A DNA stretch of 64,000 bases from Candidatus Faecalibacterium gallistercoris (GTDB lineage: Bacteria; Bacillota; Clostridia; Oscillospirales; Ruminococcaceae), in assembly GCA_019116585.1 (NCBI GenBank), contig DXBJ01000079.1, positions 26,542 to 90,541 of the forward strand, in the 5' to 3' direction. Below the pieces are notes generated by a model that saw only the letters and a list, made by a program, of their open reading frames with translations, was not told where the DNA came from and made no database searches. The translations under genes and the position numbers were made by a program. Each line of letters begins with the position of its first letter. The first letter of the stretch is position 1. Positions 32,336 to 43,160 of this stretch are shown here, in pieces.

Positions 32336-33316
32336 ATGGCAGCAGCAAGCGAGAGCCGGGTGCTTCGGTTCTTCGGGGTGGAGGAGGCGCAGGTGCGGCA
32401 GGCCGCGTCCGGCCTGGCGGGGCGGTGCAGCCTGGCCCGGATCGAGACGCGGGCCCAGGGGGCCGAGACCCTGCTGGCCCTGACTGCGCCCCCTTCCGCC
32501 CTGCGGAAAGCCGAGGGCCTGCTGGCCCGGACCTTTCCGGGCGGGCTGTACGGCGCGGGGGGCGACACCCTGGCCCGGTGCGCCGCCCGGGCGCTGGTCC
32601 AGCGTGACCGGCTGCTGGCCTGCGCCGACACCCTGGCCCTGGACCTGCTGGCCCCCCGGCTGGAGGGGCAGGCAGGGGTGGACGCCTGCTTCGACTTTGG
32701 GGCGGGCAGCTGCGCCGACCCCGCCGCCCTGGCCAGGATCGAGGCCGGGGCGCGCCGCTGCCAGGGCCCCGGCCCTTCGGAGCCGGTGTGGGACGAGCTG
32801 TGCCGGCTGCGGGCCGCCCTCCGGGTGACCCACGCCGACTTTGTGGCCGGGGCCATCCCACTGCCGGAGGGGACCCTGACCGCCGTAGCGGGCCGCCGGG
32901 GCAGCTGGCTGTACCGGGTCCCGGCGGGGGACAACCCCGCCCTCTGGCTGCTGGACCTGGTCCGCCGGGCCGCTTTGGGATGCCCCCAGGCCCCGGGGGT
33001 CAGCTTCACCCTCCACGGGGACCGTCCCGCCCTGGCGGCGGACCGCCCGGCCCTGCAGCTGCCCGCCGCCGCGCCCTCGGCCGCCGCGCTGGAAGCCGCC
33101 CTGGCCGCCCGCCCGGAGCAGGAGCCTGCCGCGGCCCTGCCCCACCGCAGCCGCTGGCCGGCGCGGCTGGCGTTCCTGCTGCTGGTGCTGGCAGCGGTGG
33201 GCCTGGCGGCCGCCTTCCGCCTCACCGGCGGCGACCTGGCCGCCCTGCCCGAGGTGCTGCGCAGCCTGCCCGAGGGCCCGGGGATGCCGGCCCATTCCGG
33301 CGCCACCCTGCTGTGA
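32336..33316 (+). CDS. Probable degenerate CinA paralogue with membrane helix
   Basis: 326 residues. I read this as a diverged copy of the C-terminal half of CinA. LRFFGVEEAQV (about 8) is the start of the CinA middle domain, and a 40-residue segment from YGAGGDTLAR to APRLEG (about 80-118) aligns without gaps to the CinA region with AESCTGG. The catalytic SCTGG is here TLALD, so deamidase activity is not expected. The later parts (ADFVAGAIPLPEGTLTAV against SDLAVAVTGLAGP) also run parallel. The last 70 residues hold one membrane helix (LAFLLLVLAAVGLAAAF, about 280-297), so it is likely membrane-anchored. It follows cinA by 22 bases. Homology is my own alignment by eye. Confidence 0.55.
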   Translation: MAAASESRVLRFFGVEEAQVRQAASGLAGRCSLARIETRAQGAETLLALTAPPSALRKAEGLLARTFPGGLYGAGGDTLARCAARALVQRDRLLACADTLALDLLAPRLEGQAGVDACFDFGAGSCADPAALARIEAGARRCQGPGPSEPVWDELCRLRAALRVTHADFVAGAIPLPEGTLTAVAGRRGSWLYRVPAGDNPALWLLDLVRRAALGCPQAPGVSFTLHGDRPALAADRPALQLPAAAPSAAALEAALAARPEQEPAAALPHRSRWPARLAFLLLVLAAVGLAAAFRLTGGDLAALPEVLRSLPEGPGMPAHSGATLL

Positions 33317-33322
33317 GCGCAA

Positions 33323-33364
33323 AAAATCAGCTCCCTCAGCCGCATGGCTGAGGGAGCTGTTTTG
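33323..33364. terminator. Bidirectional terminator
   Basis: Perfect 14-bp stem CAGCTCCCTCAGCC (33328-33341) with 33346-33359, GCAT loop, AAAAAAT on the left and TTTTG on the right. It ends both the cinA operon and secA. Confidence 0.93.
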
Positions 33365-33381
33365 CTGTGCAGGTTATCCGC

Positions 33382-36348
<2,967 letters not shown>

Positions 36349-36426
36349 AGTTTCACCTCAAAATCGTGTGTCTATCGGAAAACGGGCGGCAAAGCAGCCC
36401 GCTGTGTCTGCTTTCACGCATCTTTT

Positions 36427-36456
36427 ATAATACACCAAAGCGGGAAGGGGTGTCAA
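36427..36456 (-). promoter_or_regulatory. secA promoter
   Basis: Minus strand: TTGACA (36456-36451), 18 bases, TATTAT (36432-36427), about 80 bases before the start codon. Confidence 0.75.
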
Positions 36457-36495
36457 ACATTTGGGGCGGTTTCCGGTAAATTTTCTGTGAACAGA

Positions 36496-36532
36496 AAAGG
36501 AAAAGCCGCTCTGCGCACGGCACAGGGCGGCA
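36496..36532 (-). terminator. Terminator of the HAD phosphatase gene
   Basis: GCCGCTCTG (36505-36513) pairs with CAGGGCGGC (36523-36531). On the minus strand TTTTCCTTTT follows. Confidence 0.75.
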
Positions 36533-36542
36533 AAAAGCGATT

Positions 36543-37184
36543 TTACAGCAGGCCGGGCAGGTCGGCCAGGCGGTCGATGACGGTGCAGCCGGTGGCCTCC
36601 AGCCGGGGGCGGGTCTGGTGGCCGCCGGCGTAGAGGATGCACCGCACCCCCATGGCCCGGGCGGTCTCGGCGTCGTGGTCGGTGTCGCCCACCATCAGGC
36701 AGCGGGCCGGGTCGGCCCCGCTGGCGGCGATGTAGTCCCGCCCCAGCTGTACCTTGCCGGCGCCGTAGATGTCCGACAGGCCCAGCATGGCCTGGAACGC
36801 GTCCCCCAGCCCCCGGCGGGCGGCCTGCTGGGCCAGATAGTCCCGGCGGGAGACGGACAGCAGGGCCTGCCCGATGCCCCGGCCTGCCAGCGCCCGGATG
36901 ACGCCGGCGGCACCCTCGGTCAGGGGGCAGGCGTCCACCCCGGCGTTGTAGCGCTGCATATAGCTCTCGGCCAGAAGGGGGAAGGGGTCGCGCCCAAAGT
37001 CGAACCCCACCCGGCGGTAATAGTCCTCGATGGGGAAGCCGAACACCGACCGGTAGGCGTCCAGGTCATACCGCTGGGGATAGCCGTATTCGTCCAGCAG
37101 CCCGTTCAGGCAGCCGCAGGAATAGGCGGCGTCGTCCATCAGGGTGCCGTTCCAGTCCCAGAAAACAAGCGAAGGTGCAGCCAT
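36543..37184 (-). CDS. HAD-family hydrolase, phosphoglycolate phosphatase-like
   Basis: 213 residues. HAD motif I is FWDWNGTLMDD (about 8-18), with the nucleophile Asp and Asn in place of the common second Asp; motif II Ser in LLSVSRRD (about 110); motif III Lys in AGKVQLGRDY (about 144); motif IV MVGDTDHDAETARAMG (about 165). The cap is the small helical type (about 17-85). A GPH/phosphoglycolate phosphatase-like role is likely; the true substrate is unknown. It lies between secA and queT, with 19 bases to queT. Confidence 0.88.
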   Translation of the reverse strand: MAAPSLVFWDWNGTLMDDAAYSCGCLNGLLDEYGYPQRYDLDAYRSVFGFPIEDYYRRVGFDFGRDPFPLLAESYMQRYNAGVDACPLTEGAAGVIRALAGRGIGQALLSVSRRDYLAQQAARRGLGDAFQAMLGLSDIYGAGKVQLGRDYIAASGADPARCLMVGDTDHDAETARAMGVRCILYAGGHQTRPRLEATGCTVIDRLADLPGLL

Positions 37185-37203
37185 GACAGCCTCCTGGAAA
37201 GGG

Positions 37204-37740
37204 TCAGGCGGTGCGGACGCCTTCGTCGGTGAAGGCCTGCCGCAGCCGCGGATTGCGTTCGATCAGGCGGACCAGCGCCACGCCCAGCACCCCGCAGCTG
37301 ATGACCTCGCCCGCGCCCACCGAAAGGGCGTTGGCCAGGATGAGGGCCGGGGTGGCCGGCGTGTCGGAGAAAAAGACCGCGATCTCGGTGCCGACGATGA
37401 CGGCGTTCCAGAGGATCGGGGGCAGGGCCGCCGGGATGGCCAGGCCGCCCACCCGGGCGTGCCGCACCGCGTAGGTGCACAGGCAGGCCAGGAAGGTGGC
37501 CAGGGTGCCAAAGACCACGTCGATCATGGTGGAGCCCAGCAGGTTGGCCAGGGCGCAGCCCAGGGTGACGCCCAGGATGTACTCGGGCCCGAAGAGGGGC
37601 AGCAGGCACAGGGCCTCGGCCACGCGCACCTGGACGGCCCCGTAAGAGAAGGGGGCCAGCCCCAGGCACAGGGCCACATAGAGGGCTGCCACCACGGCGC
37701 AGCGGGCCAATTTGCGGACGGTAAGGGTTTCCTTGTTCAT
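37204..37740 (-). CDS. queT: QueT family queuosine-precursor transporter
   Basis: 178 residues, five to six hydrophobic segments. The family pattern is clear: RKLARCAVVAALYVALCL at the start, then FSYGAVQVRVAEALCLLPLFGPEYILGVTLGC (about 30-62) with the QVRVAEAL core, LANLLGSTMIDVVFGT, and LGVALVRLIE at the end. QueT is the substrate-binding S component of an ECF transporter for preQ0/preQ1. The gene is directly preceded by a preQ1-III riboswitch, which confirms the ligand. ATP-binding ECF subunits are not in the window. Confidence 0.93.
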   Translation of the reverse strand: MNKETLTVRKLARCAVVAALYVALCLGLAPFSYGAVQVRVAEALCLLPLFGPEYILGVTLGCALANLLGSTMIDVVFGTLATFLACLCTYAVRHARVGGLAIPAALPPILWNAVIVGTEIAVFFSDTPATPALILANALSVGAGEVISCGVLGVALVRLIERNPRLRQAFTDEGVRTA

Positions 37741-37749
37741 AGGTACAAT

Positions 37750-37849
37750 ACTCCCAGCGGAAAGATTTTGACCTTCCGGGGCCGCCAGCCCCCGGAGGTT
37801 TGGCCCGGCGGAGACCGCCGGGGAGCCTAAAATCCTAAGTTGCTCTTTG
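37750..37849 (-). ncRNA. preQ1-III riboswitch controlling queT
   Basis: On the minus strand the leader begins AAAGAGCAACTTAGGATTTT and AGGCTCCCCGGCGG, then a CCGCCGG-type helix, GGGGGCTGGCGGCCCC and GGTCAAAATCTTTCCGC, ending at the ribosome site GGGAG (37755-37751). This order of the GAGCAACUUAGGAUUUUAGGCUCC core, a long P4 insertion and a pseudoknot partner close to the SD matches the class III preQ1 aptamer as I remember it from Faecalibacterium. preQ1 binding would lower translation of queT. I identify it from sequence memory and from the queT gene downstream. Confidence 0.8.
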
Positions 37850-37896
37850 TTACTACACTATTCGGATTTGAGGTGGCGCAAAGCGCGCCGCAGAAC

Positions 37897-37925
37897 AGTA
37901 TAGCACAAACCGGCGTTTTGGGCAA
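37897..37925 (-). promoter_or_regulatory. queT promoter
   Basis: Minus strand: TTGCCC (37925-37920), 17 bases, TATACT (37902-37897), about 45 bases before the aptamer. Confidence 0.65.
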
Positions 37926-37937
37926 GGAACCGGCGGG

Positions 37938-37985
37938 CGAAAAACCGCCCGGACGGGACTTTGGGACAGTCCGACGCCCGGGCGG
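37938..37985 (-). terminator. Terminator of degV
   Basis: CCGCCCG (37945-37951) pairs with CGGGCGG (37979-37985), with an inner GGACT/AGTCC stem. On the minus strand TTTTTCGCC follows. Confidence 0.7.
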
Positions 37986-38005
37986 GGTGCTTGCCGTGGG
38001 ATGGT

Positions 38006-38875
38006 TCAGCGCCGCTTGCCGGTGTAGGCAATGGCGATGGTGTCGGGGCCGGTGTTGGCCGAGACGACGCCGCCCAGCTCAAAGAGGGTCAGCGGCTCCT
38101 GGCCAAAGGCCTTTTTGCAGGCGCGGCGCAGGTCTTCCGCCTGTTTGATGCCGGTGTGGCCGATGATATACTCAAAATCCTCGACGCCGGCGGTGCGCTT
38201 TTTGCACAGCTCCACCATGGAGGGGATCACCTTGTCGTCGCCGCGGACCTTGCTTTCCACCACCGTTTTGCCGTCGATCAGGGTGATGATGGGGCGCAGG
38301 CCCAGCAGCTCGCCGGCAAAGGCCGCGGCAGCGGAGATGCGGCCGCTCTTTTTCATCTGGCGCAGGCTGTAGGGGCCCAGGATGACCTCCATCTGGCTCA
38401 TTTTGTCGTTGAACTCATGGACGACGTGGCGCAGCTCGGCCCCGTTGCGCAGCTTGCGGGCCAGCTCGCAGACATACCAGCCGAACACCATGGAGTAGGT
38501 GTGGCTGTCCAGCAGGTGGATCTTCATCTTGTGCTCGGGGCGCTCCTCCCGCAGCATGCCCTGGGCGATGACCGCGTTGTCGTAGGTGGAAGAGCCGGTC
38601 CGGTTGATGGTGATGTGGACCACGTCGGTGTAGCCGGCGTCCACATACTCGCAGTATTTCTGGCAGAACTGGATGGGGGTGATGGCCGCGGTGGAGGGCA
38701 CGCCCTTGGCCTGGCGCATCAGCTGGTAGAATTCTTCGTTGGTGCAGCTGACCCGCTCGAGGTAATCGACACCGTCCAGCAGGATGTGGAAGCTCATGAT
38801 GTCTATGCCGTACTTGTCGGCCAGCGCCTGGGGGATGTCGCAGGAGGAGTCGGTCAGGATGGCGATTTTGTTCAT
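38006..38875 (-). CDS. DegV family fatty-acid-binding protein
   Basis: 289 residues, standard for DegV. Opens with IAILTDSSCDIP (Thr-Asp-Ser-Ser, about 5-12), SFHILLDG, then TSAAITPIQF with the SxPT-like loop (here PSTAAIT, about 60), GSSTYDNAVIA (about 95; the Ser of the fatty-acid carboxylate site), and GHTG near the end. In Firmicutes such proteins (FakB) deliver host fatty acids to the FakA kinase; no fakA is seen here, so this may be one of several copies. The start at 38875 follows GAGGAC; an upstream in-frame ATG is less likely. It follows trmL by 8 bases. Confidence 0.92.
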   Translation of the reverse strand: MNKIAILTDSSCDIPQALADKYGIDIMSFHILLDGVDYLERVSCTNEEFYQLMRQAKGVPSTAAITPIQFCQKYCEYVDAGYTDVVHITINRTGSSTYDNAVIAQGMLREERPEHKMKIHLLDSHTYSMVFGWYVCELARKLRNGAELRHVVHEFNDKMSQMEVILGPYSLRQMKKSGRISAAAAFAGELLGLRPIITLIDGKTVVESKVRGDDKVIPSMVELCKKRTAGVEDFEYIIGHTGIKQAEDLRRACKKAFGQEPLTLFELGGVVSANTGPDTIAIAYTGKRR

Positions 38876-38883
38876 AGTAGTCC

Positions 38884-39390
38884 TCATTTCCATTCGTAGT
38901 CACGCAGATGGCCGTGGTCGAGCAGTTCGGGAAAATCCCATTGACGCAGCACTTCGTAGACGCCCACCGCCACGCTGTTGGACAAATTCAGGCTGCGGGC
39001 GCCTTCCCGCATGGGCATACGGATGCACCAGTCCTGATGGGCGGCCAGCAGAGCTTCCGGCAGGCCCGCGTCCTCCCTGCCGAACACCAGGTACGCCCCG
39101 TCCGGGTAGGCCACGTCGGTGTAGCGGCGGGGAGCTTTGGTGGAAAAATAGTAGTAAGGCCCCTCGTTGCGCGCAAAGAAATCGTCGAGGCCCTGATAAT
39201 ATGTTATATCAAGCATGGGCCAATAGTCAAGCCCCGCGTGCTTTAATTTTTTATCGTCGATGGCAAAGCCCATCGGCCCCACCAGGTGCAGCCGGCAGGC
39301 GGTGCAGGCGCAGGTGCGGGCCACGTTGCCGGTGTTCTGGGGGATGCGCGGCTCCACCAGGACGATGTTCAAAGTGGGTTTGTGCTCCAT
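38884..39390 (-). CDS. trmL: tRNA (cytidine(34)-2'-O)-methyltransferase
   Basis: 168 residues, a minimal SPOUT enzyme. Motif 1 LVEPRIPQNTGNVARTC (about 12-28) with the catalytic Arg, LHLVGPMGF (about 34), and the trefoil-knot SAM site with FGREDAGLP (about 103-111) and RMPM...RSLNLSNSVAVGVYE (about 124-145). It methylates the wobble ribose of tRNA-Leu. The closest relatives in Firmicutes are TrmL/YibK/CspR. Confidence 0.95.
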   Translation of the reverse strand: MEHKPTLNIVLVEPRIPQNTGNVARTCACTACRLHLVGPMGFAIDDKKLKHAGLDYWPMLDITYYQGLDDFFARNEGPYYYFSTKAPRRYTDVAYPDGAYLVFGREDAGLPEALLAAHQDWCIRMPMREGARSLNLSNSVAVGVYEVLRQWDFPELLDHGHLRDYEWK

Positions 39391-39417
39391 GGTTTCCTCC
39401 GTTTCCCTGGTGGGGGT

Positions 39418-40248
39418 TCAAAACTCCGGCATGGGGGCCAGGCGGGGCAGCAGCGGCTCGAACCAGACCCCGAAGCGGGTGTCGGCGGTGCGGGGGGTCT
39501 GCTGGATGGCCTGGGCCACAAAGCCGGCGGCCGCGTCGGCGGCGGCGCTGAGGACATTGCCCCGCAGCAGCGACCCCGTCACGATGGCCCCGAACAGGTC
39601 CCCCGTGCCGGGGAAACTGCGGTCGATGTGGAGGTGGCGGACCACAAAGGGCTCGTCGCCCGCCCCGGCGCAGCCCACGAACTTGCCCATGGGCAGCCCG
39701 GTGACCACCACTCGCCCGGCCAGGCCGGTCAGCCGGCCGGCCAGGTCCAGGGCTTCGCCGTCCGAGATGACGTCGGGCAGGGCGGGGTCCAGGCCCAGCA
39801 GCAGCCTGGCCTCGGTCAGGTTGGGCAGGATCAGGCTGGCCTGGCGGCACAGGTCCCGCACCTTGTCGATGACGGAGGGCGCAAAGCCGCTGTAGGGCCG
39901 GCCGCCGTCGGCCATGACCGGGTCCACCACCTTGAGGGCATCCGGCCAGAGCCGGAACGCCTCGGCGGCCAGGTCCACCAGGGCCTCGCTGCCCAGGTAG
40001 CCGGTGTAGATGCAGTCGAAGGCGAGGCCCAGCTCCCGGTAGTGGGCCAGGGCGGCGTGGCCGTAGGCTTCGCAGTCCAGGCGGGCGGGGGCGCCCAGCC
40101 CACCGGTATGGGTGGACAGCAGCATGGTGGGCAGGGCCACCGGCTGCACCCCCATGACGGCCAGCACCGGCAGGATGACCGCCAGGCTGCACCGCCCTGC
40201 GCCGGACAGATCGTGGATGCAGAGGACTTTTTTGGGTTCGGTTGGCAA
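39418..40248 (-). CDS. pdxY: Pyridoxal/pyridoxamine kinase
   Basis: 276 residues of the ribokinase superfamily. Seen: CIHDLSGAGRCSLAVILP at the start (with Asp-Leu-Ser-Gly-Xaa-Gly, a pdxY feature), LSTHTGG (about 45), VVDPVMADGG (about 108), LPNLTEA (about 140) and the anion hole and catalytic Asp in SFPGTGDLFGAI (about 215-226). It phosphorylates vitamin B6 vitamers to PLP precursors. pdxY or pdxK-like naming is uncertain within the family. It lies 27 bases before trmL. Confidence 0.9.
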   Translation of the reverse strand: MPTEPKKVLCIHDLSGAGRCSLAVILPVLAVMGVQPVALPTMLLSTHTGGLGAPARLDCEAYGHAALAHYRELGLAFDCIYTGYLGSEALVDLAAEAFRLWPDALKVVDPVMADGGRPYSGFAPSVIDKVRDLCRQASLILPNLTEARLLLGLDPALPDVISDGEALDLAGRLTGLAGRVVVTGLPMGKFVGCAGAGDEPFVVRHLHIDRSFPGTGDLFGAIVTGSLLRGNVLSAAADAAAGFVAQAIQQTPRTADTRFGVWFEPLLPRLAPMPEF

Positions 40249-40393
40249 AGGACAAGTCTCCTTTCATACATGCGGGGTGCCGGCGGCAAACCCTGCCGCC
40301 GGGGCGCTGCATAGGATGGGATAGCCGGGGGCCCGCCCGGGCATACTATCACTGGCCGGGGCACCGGCACAAACCAACGGGAGGGCACTGTTT

Positions 40394-40597
40394 ATGAAAG
40401 AACATCAGGTACGTTCCGCCGCCGGGATGCTGCTTGGCATGGCGGCAGGCGCGGCCGTGGGGGCCGCCGGCGTGATGGCGGCGGTCCACACCGACCCCCG
40501 GGGCGTCCGCAAGGCGGCCCGCAAAATGGCCAAAGGGGCCGAGCACGCGGTGGACCGTCTGGACAAGATGGCCGGCGACATCATGGAAAAGTTTTGA
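40394..40597 (+). CDS. Small membrane-associated protein
   Basis: 67 residues. An Ala/Gly-rich hydrophobic segment (MLLGMAAGAAVGAAGVMAAV, about 12-31) is followed by a basic amphipathic helix (RKAARKMAKGAEHAVDRLDKMAGDIMEKF). This is the pattern of small Firmicutes YtxH-like membrane proteins, which anchor a charged cytoplasmic helix. The ribosome site GGGAGG is 8 bases upstream and a strong terminator follows, so the gene is probably real although short. No function known. Confidence 0.6.
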   Translation: MKEHQVRSAAGMLLGMAAGAAVGAAGVMAAVHTDPRGVRKAARKMAKGAEHAVDRLDKMAGDIMEKF

Positions 40598-40613
40598 CCG
40601 GCCCCTACCCGGG

Positions 40614-40656
40614 CAAAAAAAGACTGCGGCAGGCGCTGCGCCCCGCAGTCTTTTTG
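40614..40656. terminator. Bidirectional terminator
   Basis: AGACTGCGG (40621-40629) pairs with CCGCAGTCT (40643-40651), A-run on the left, TTTTT on the right. Confidence 0.9.
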
Positions 40657-40670
40657 TGTCCCGCGACGCT

Positions 40671-41174
40671 TTACAGGACGGCGATGCACATCCGGGCGGT
40701 CTTGGTGGTCTCGCCCAGCAGGTCAACGTCCATCTCGATGGCGCAGGTGACCACCAGCGAGCGGCTGACGTTGCTGCCGGTGAGCACCGAGGAGGGCAGG
40801 TTGCGGATGGTCAGGACGGCGGAGCCGTCGTCCAGGCTGCCGGACACCTCGCCGTCGTAGGAGATGTCGCCGATGGTCAGGCCGGACAGGTGCCCGGTGA
40901 ATACCACGGTGGAGACGGTCTGGATGGGCAGGTGCAGGGTGTAGGTGCCGTTGGACTGGCGGACCAGGGTGGCCTCGCGGCCGTCGTCGATGCCGTCGTT
41001 GACCTCCGAGTAGCCCTCGCTGTCCTCGCTCCAAAAGGTGACCGCGACGGGCAGGGTGGCCGTGACGCCGCCGGCGGCGGCACCCACCGCCCCGGCTGCC
41101 AGGCTGCCTGCCACCGTCAGCATCAGAGCCAGCAGCGCGGCGCACAGCCGTTTATAACAAAGGGTATGGGTCAT
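40671..41174 (-). CDS. Secreted protein, NEAT-like beta domain possible
   Basis: 167 residues. The N terminus is a signal peptide (Lys/Arg, LCAALLALMLTVAGSLAAGA, cleavage around residue 30 near AxA). The mature part, about 135 residues, is beta-rich: VTATLPVAVTFWSEDSEGYSEVNDGID, NGTYTLHLPI and VVFTGHLSGL, which loosely recalls NEAT or similar Ig-like surface domains. No LPXTG or membrane anchor is present, so it is freely secreted. Two starts are possible; ATG 41174 has GGAAAGG at the right spacing. Family assignment is weak. Confidence 0.6.
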   Translation of the reverse strand: MTHTLCYKRLCAALLALMLTVAGSLAAGAVGAAAGGVTATLPVAVTFWSEDSEGYSEVNDGIDDGREATLVRQSNGTYTLHLPIQTVSTVVFTGHLSGLTIGDISYDGEVSGSLDDGSAVLTIRNLPSSVLTGSNVSRSLVVTCAIEMDVDLLGETTKTARMCIAVL

Positions 41175-41235
41175 AATAAACATCCTTTCCTGTGGGGCGG
41201 CCCAGCCGGTACGCTGTGTAAACTACCCCACTATC

Positions 41236-41264
41236 AAGATAGCACCATTTGAAGAGAATGTCAA
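41236..41264 (-). promoter_or_regulatory. Promoter of the secreted-protein gene
   Basis: Minus strand: TTGACA (41264-41259), 17 bases, TATCTT (41241-41236). Confidence 0.75.
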
Positions 41265-41363
41265 GGGCAGGTCAAATTTTGGGGCAGGCGCCCGGGCGCA
41301 TCCAGCGGACGGAACAGGCGAGGCAGGGCGCCGCAGCCCGGAGCGTGTCGTTTGCCGGCACGC

Positions 41364-41398
41364 GGAAACATCCCTCCCCGCAGGGCGGGGAGGGATGT
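41364..41398 (-). terminator. Terminator of the [FeFe]-hydrogenase gene
   Basis: ACATCCCTCCCCG (41368-41380) pairs with 41386-41398. The minus-strand tail is TTTCCG, a weak U-tract. Confidence 0.65.
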
Positions 41399-41419
41399 GC
41401 AGGCACGCTGGTTCAGCGA

Positions 41420-42964
41420 TTATTCAAAGTTGGGGTCGTCCTTCAGCAGGTGGATGTTGGTGATGAAGGCGCTCTGCTCGGGGTCCTTGAAGGGGGCCGC
41501 GGCCACGTACTTGTTCAGCTGGACCGCGGTGCGCATGGGATCGGCAATGGTGCCGGCGCCGCCGATGCAGCCGCCGGGGCAGCCCATGCCCTCCAGCAGG
41601 TAGCCGTTGTACTTGCCGGCCTTGGCCATCATCAGCATCTTCTTGCAGTTGGCCAGGCCCTCGGCCGAGGCGATCTTGACCTCCTTTTCGGGGTGCCACT
41701 CGTGGATCTTGTCGGCCACAGCCTTGGCCACGCCGCCCGACTGGGCAAAGCCGCGGCCTGCGGCGGAGCCGTAGTGCAGCTCCTCGTCCTCGGTGGCGGG
41801 GATGGACAGGTCGACGCCCTTGGCCTCCATGATGCCGGCCAGCTCCTCAAAGGTCAGCACGAAGTCCACGTCGCTGCGGACGTGCCGGCGGGAAGCCTCC
41901 AGCTTCTTGGCGGCGCAGGGCCCGATGAAGCACATGCGGGCCTCGGGGTCGGCTGCCTTGATCATGCGGGCGGTAAAGACCATGGGGGTCATGGTCATCG
42001 AGATGTTCTTGGCCATGTCGGGGAAGAGGGTCTTGGCCATCATGCTCCAGGCCGGGCAGCAGGAGGTCGCCATAAAGTTCAGCTTGTCCGGCACTTCCTT
42101 CAAGAAGTCGTTGGCCTCGTCCACGGTGCACAGGTCGGCGCCGATGGCGACTTCCACCGTGTCGCAGAAGCCCACCTGCTCGAGGGCGGCGCGCAGCTTC
42201 TGGGTGGTGTTCAGGGCGGGGAACTGGTTGACGAAGGCCGGGGCCACCAGGGCGTAGACCCGGTCGCCGCGGTTGAAGCTCTGGATCAGCTGGTAGATCT
42301 GGCCCTTGTCGGCAATGGCGCCAAAGGGGCAGTTGACCAGGCACTGGCCGCAGGAGACGCACTTGGAATAGTCGATCTCGGCGCGGCCCAGCGCGTCCGA
42401 ATGGATGGCGCCCATGCCGCAGGCCGAAGCGCAGGGGCGCTCGGTCTTGACGATGGCGTGGTAGGGGCAGACGTCCACACAGCGGCCGCACTTGATGCAC
42501 TTCTCCTGATCGATGGTGGAGCGGCCGGACTCCCAGACGATGGCGTTCTTGGGGCAGACCTCCATACAGGGGTGGGCCAGGCAGCCCTGGCACAGGTCCG
42601 AGACCTTGACCATCTTTTCGGGGCAGCGGTTGCAGGCGAACTTGATCACGTTGATCAGCGGGGGATCGTAGTACTTGTCCGCGATGTTGGCGTCCTCCAG
42701 GCCCGAGACCACGCTGTTGTGTTCGTCCATGCGGCGGGTGGGCAGGCCGATGGCCAGGCGGATGCGCTCCTCGACGATGGCGCGCTCCAGGAAGATGTCC
42801 TTGCGCAGTTTGCCCTCCTCGCCGGGGATGATCTTGTAGGGGATGCTGCGCATCATGTGGTTTGCCTGCTCGCCCTTGACGTTGGCGTAGGCCATCCGGG
42901 CGACTTCGGTGAATACCGCCCGCCGGATCTGGATGACGGTGGTATTGATTCCTCTGAAGCTCAT
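41420..42964 (-). CDS. [FeFe]-hydrogenase, monomeric (group B-like)
   Basis: 514 residues. Makes or uses H2 with ferredoxin. N-terminal half: a run of ferredoxin-like Cys motifs (CQGCLAHPCMEVCP, CIKCGRCVDVCP, ACGMGAI, CVSCGQCLVNCP; about 125-230) for several [4Fe-4S] clusters. C-terminal H-cluster domain: L1 TSCCPAW (about 327), L2 FIGPCAAKK (about 373), L3 EGMGCPGGCIGG (about 461). The motifs are those of the clostridial group B enzyme rather than group A (TSCSPGW). The longer frame upstream is unlikely; MSFRGINTTV is the normal start. Maturases HydE, HydF and HydG are not in this window, so they must be elsewhere. Confidence 0.93.
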   Translation of the reverse strand: MSFRGINTTVIQIRRAVFTEVARMAYANVKGEQANHMMRSIPYKIIPGEEGKLRKDIFLERAIVEERIRLAIGLPTRRMDEHNSVVSGLEDANIADKYYDPPLINVIKFACNRCPEKMVKVSDLCQGCLAHPCMEVCPKNAIVWESGRSTIDQEKCIKCGRCVDVCPYHAIVKTERPCASACGMGAIHSDALGRAEIDYSKCVSCGQCLVNCPFGAIADKGQIYQLIQSFNRGDRVYALVAPAFVNQFPALNTTQKLRAALEQVGFCDTVEVAIGADLCTVDEANDFLKEVPDKLNFMATSCCPAWSMMAKTLFPDMAKNISMTMTPMVFTARMIKAADPEARMCFIGPCAAKKLEASRRHVRSDVDFVLTFEELAGIMEAKGVDLSIPATEDEELHYGSAAGRGFAQSGGVAKAVADKIHEWHPEKEVKIASAEGLANCKKMLMMAKAGKYNGYLLEGMGCPGGCIGGAGTIADPMRTAVQLNKYVAAAPFKDPEQSAFITNIHLLKDDPNFE

Positions 42965-43160
42965 TCCAAACTCTCCTTTACTCTGCTTGCTCTGCTGGGT
43001 ACCCGGCCTGCGGCCCGCGGGGGCCGTGCCATGGGTCGGGCGGCGTGTTCCAGGGTGCGAAGGACCAGTTCCCCTGCGCCGTCTCATACAATTTTATTTT
43101 ATCACATTTTACCCGCCTTGAAAAGGGAGAACGTGAAAAAAACGTCAAAGCCGTCCCGGC

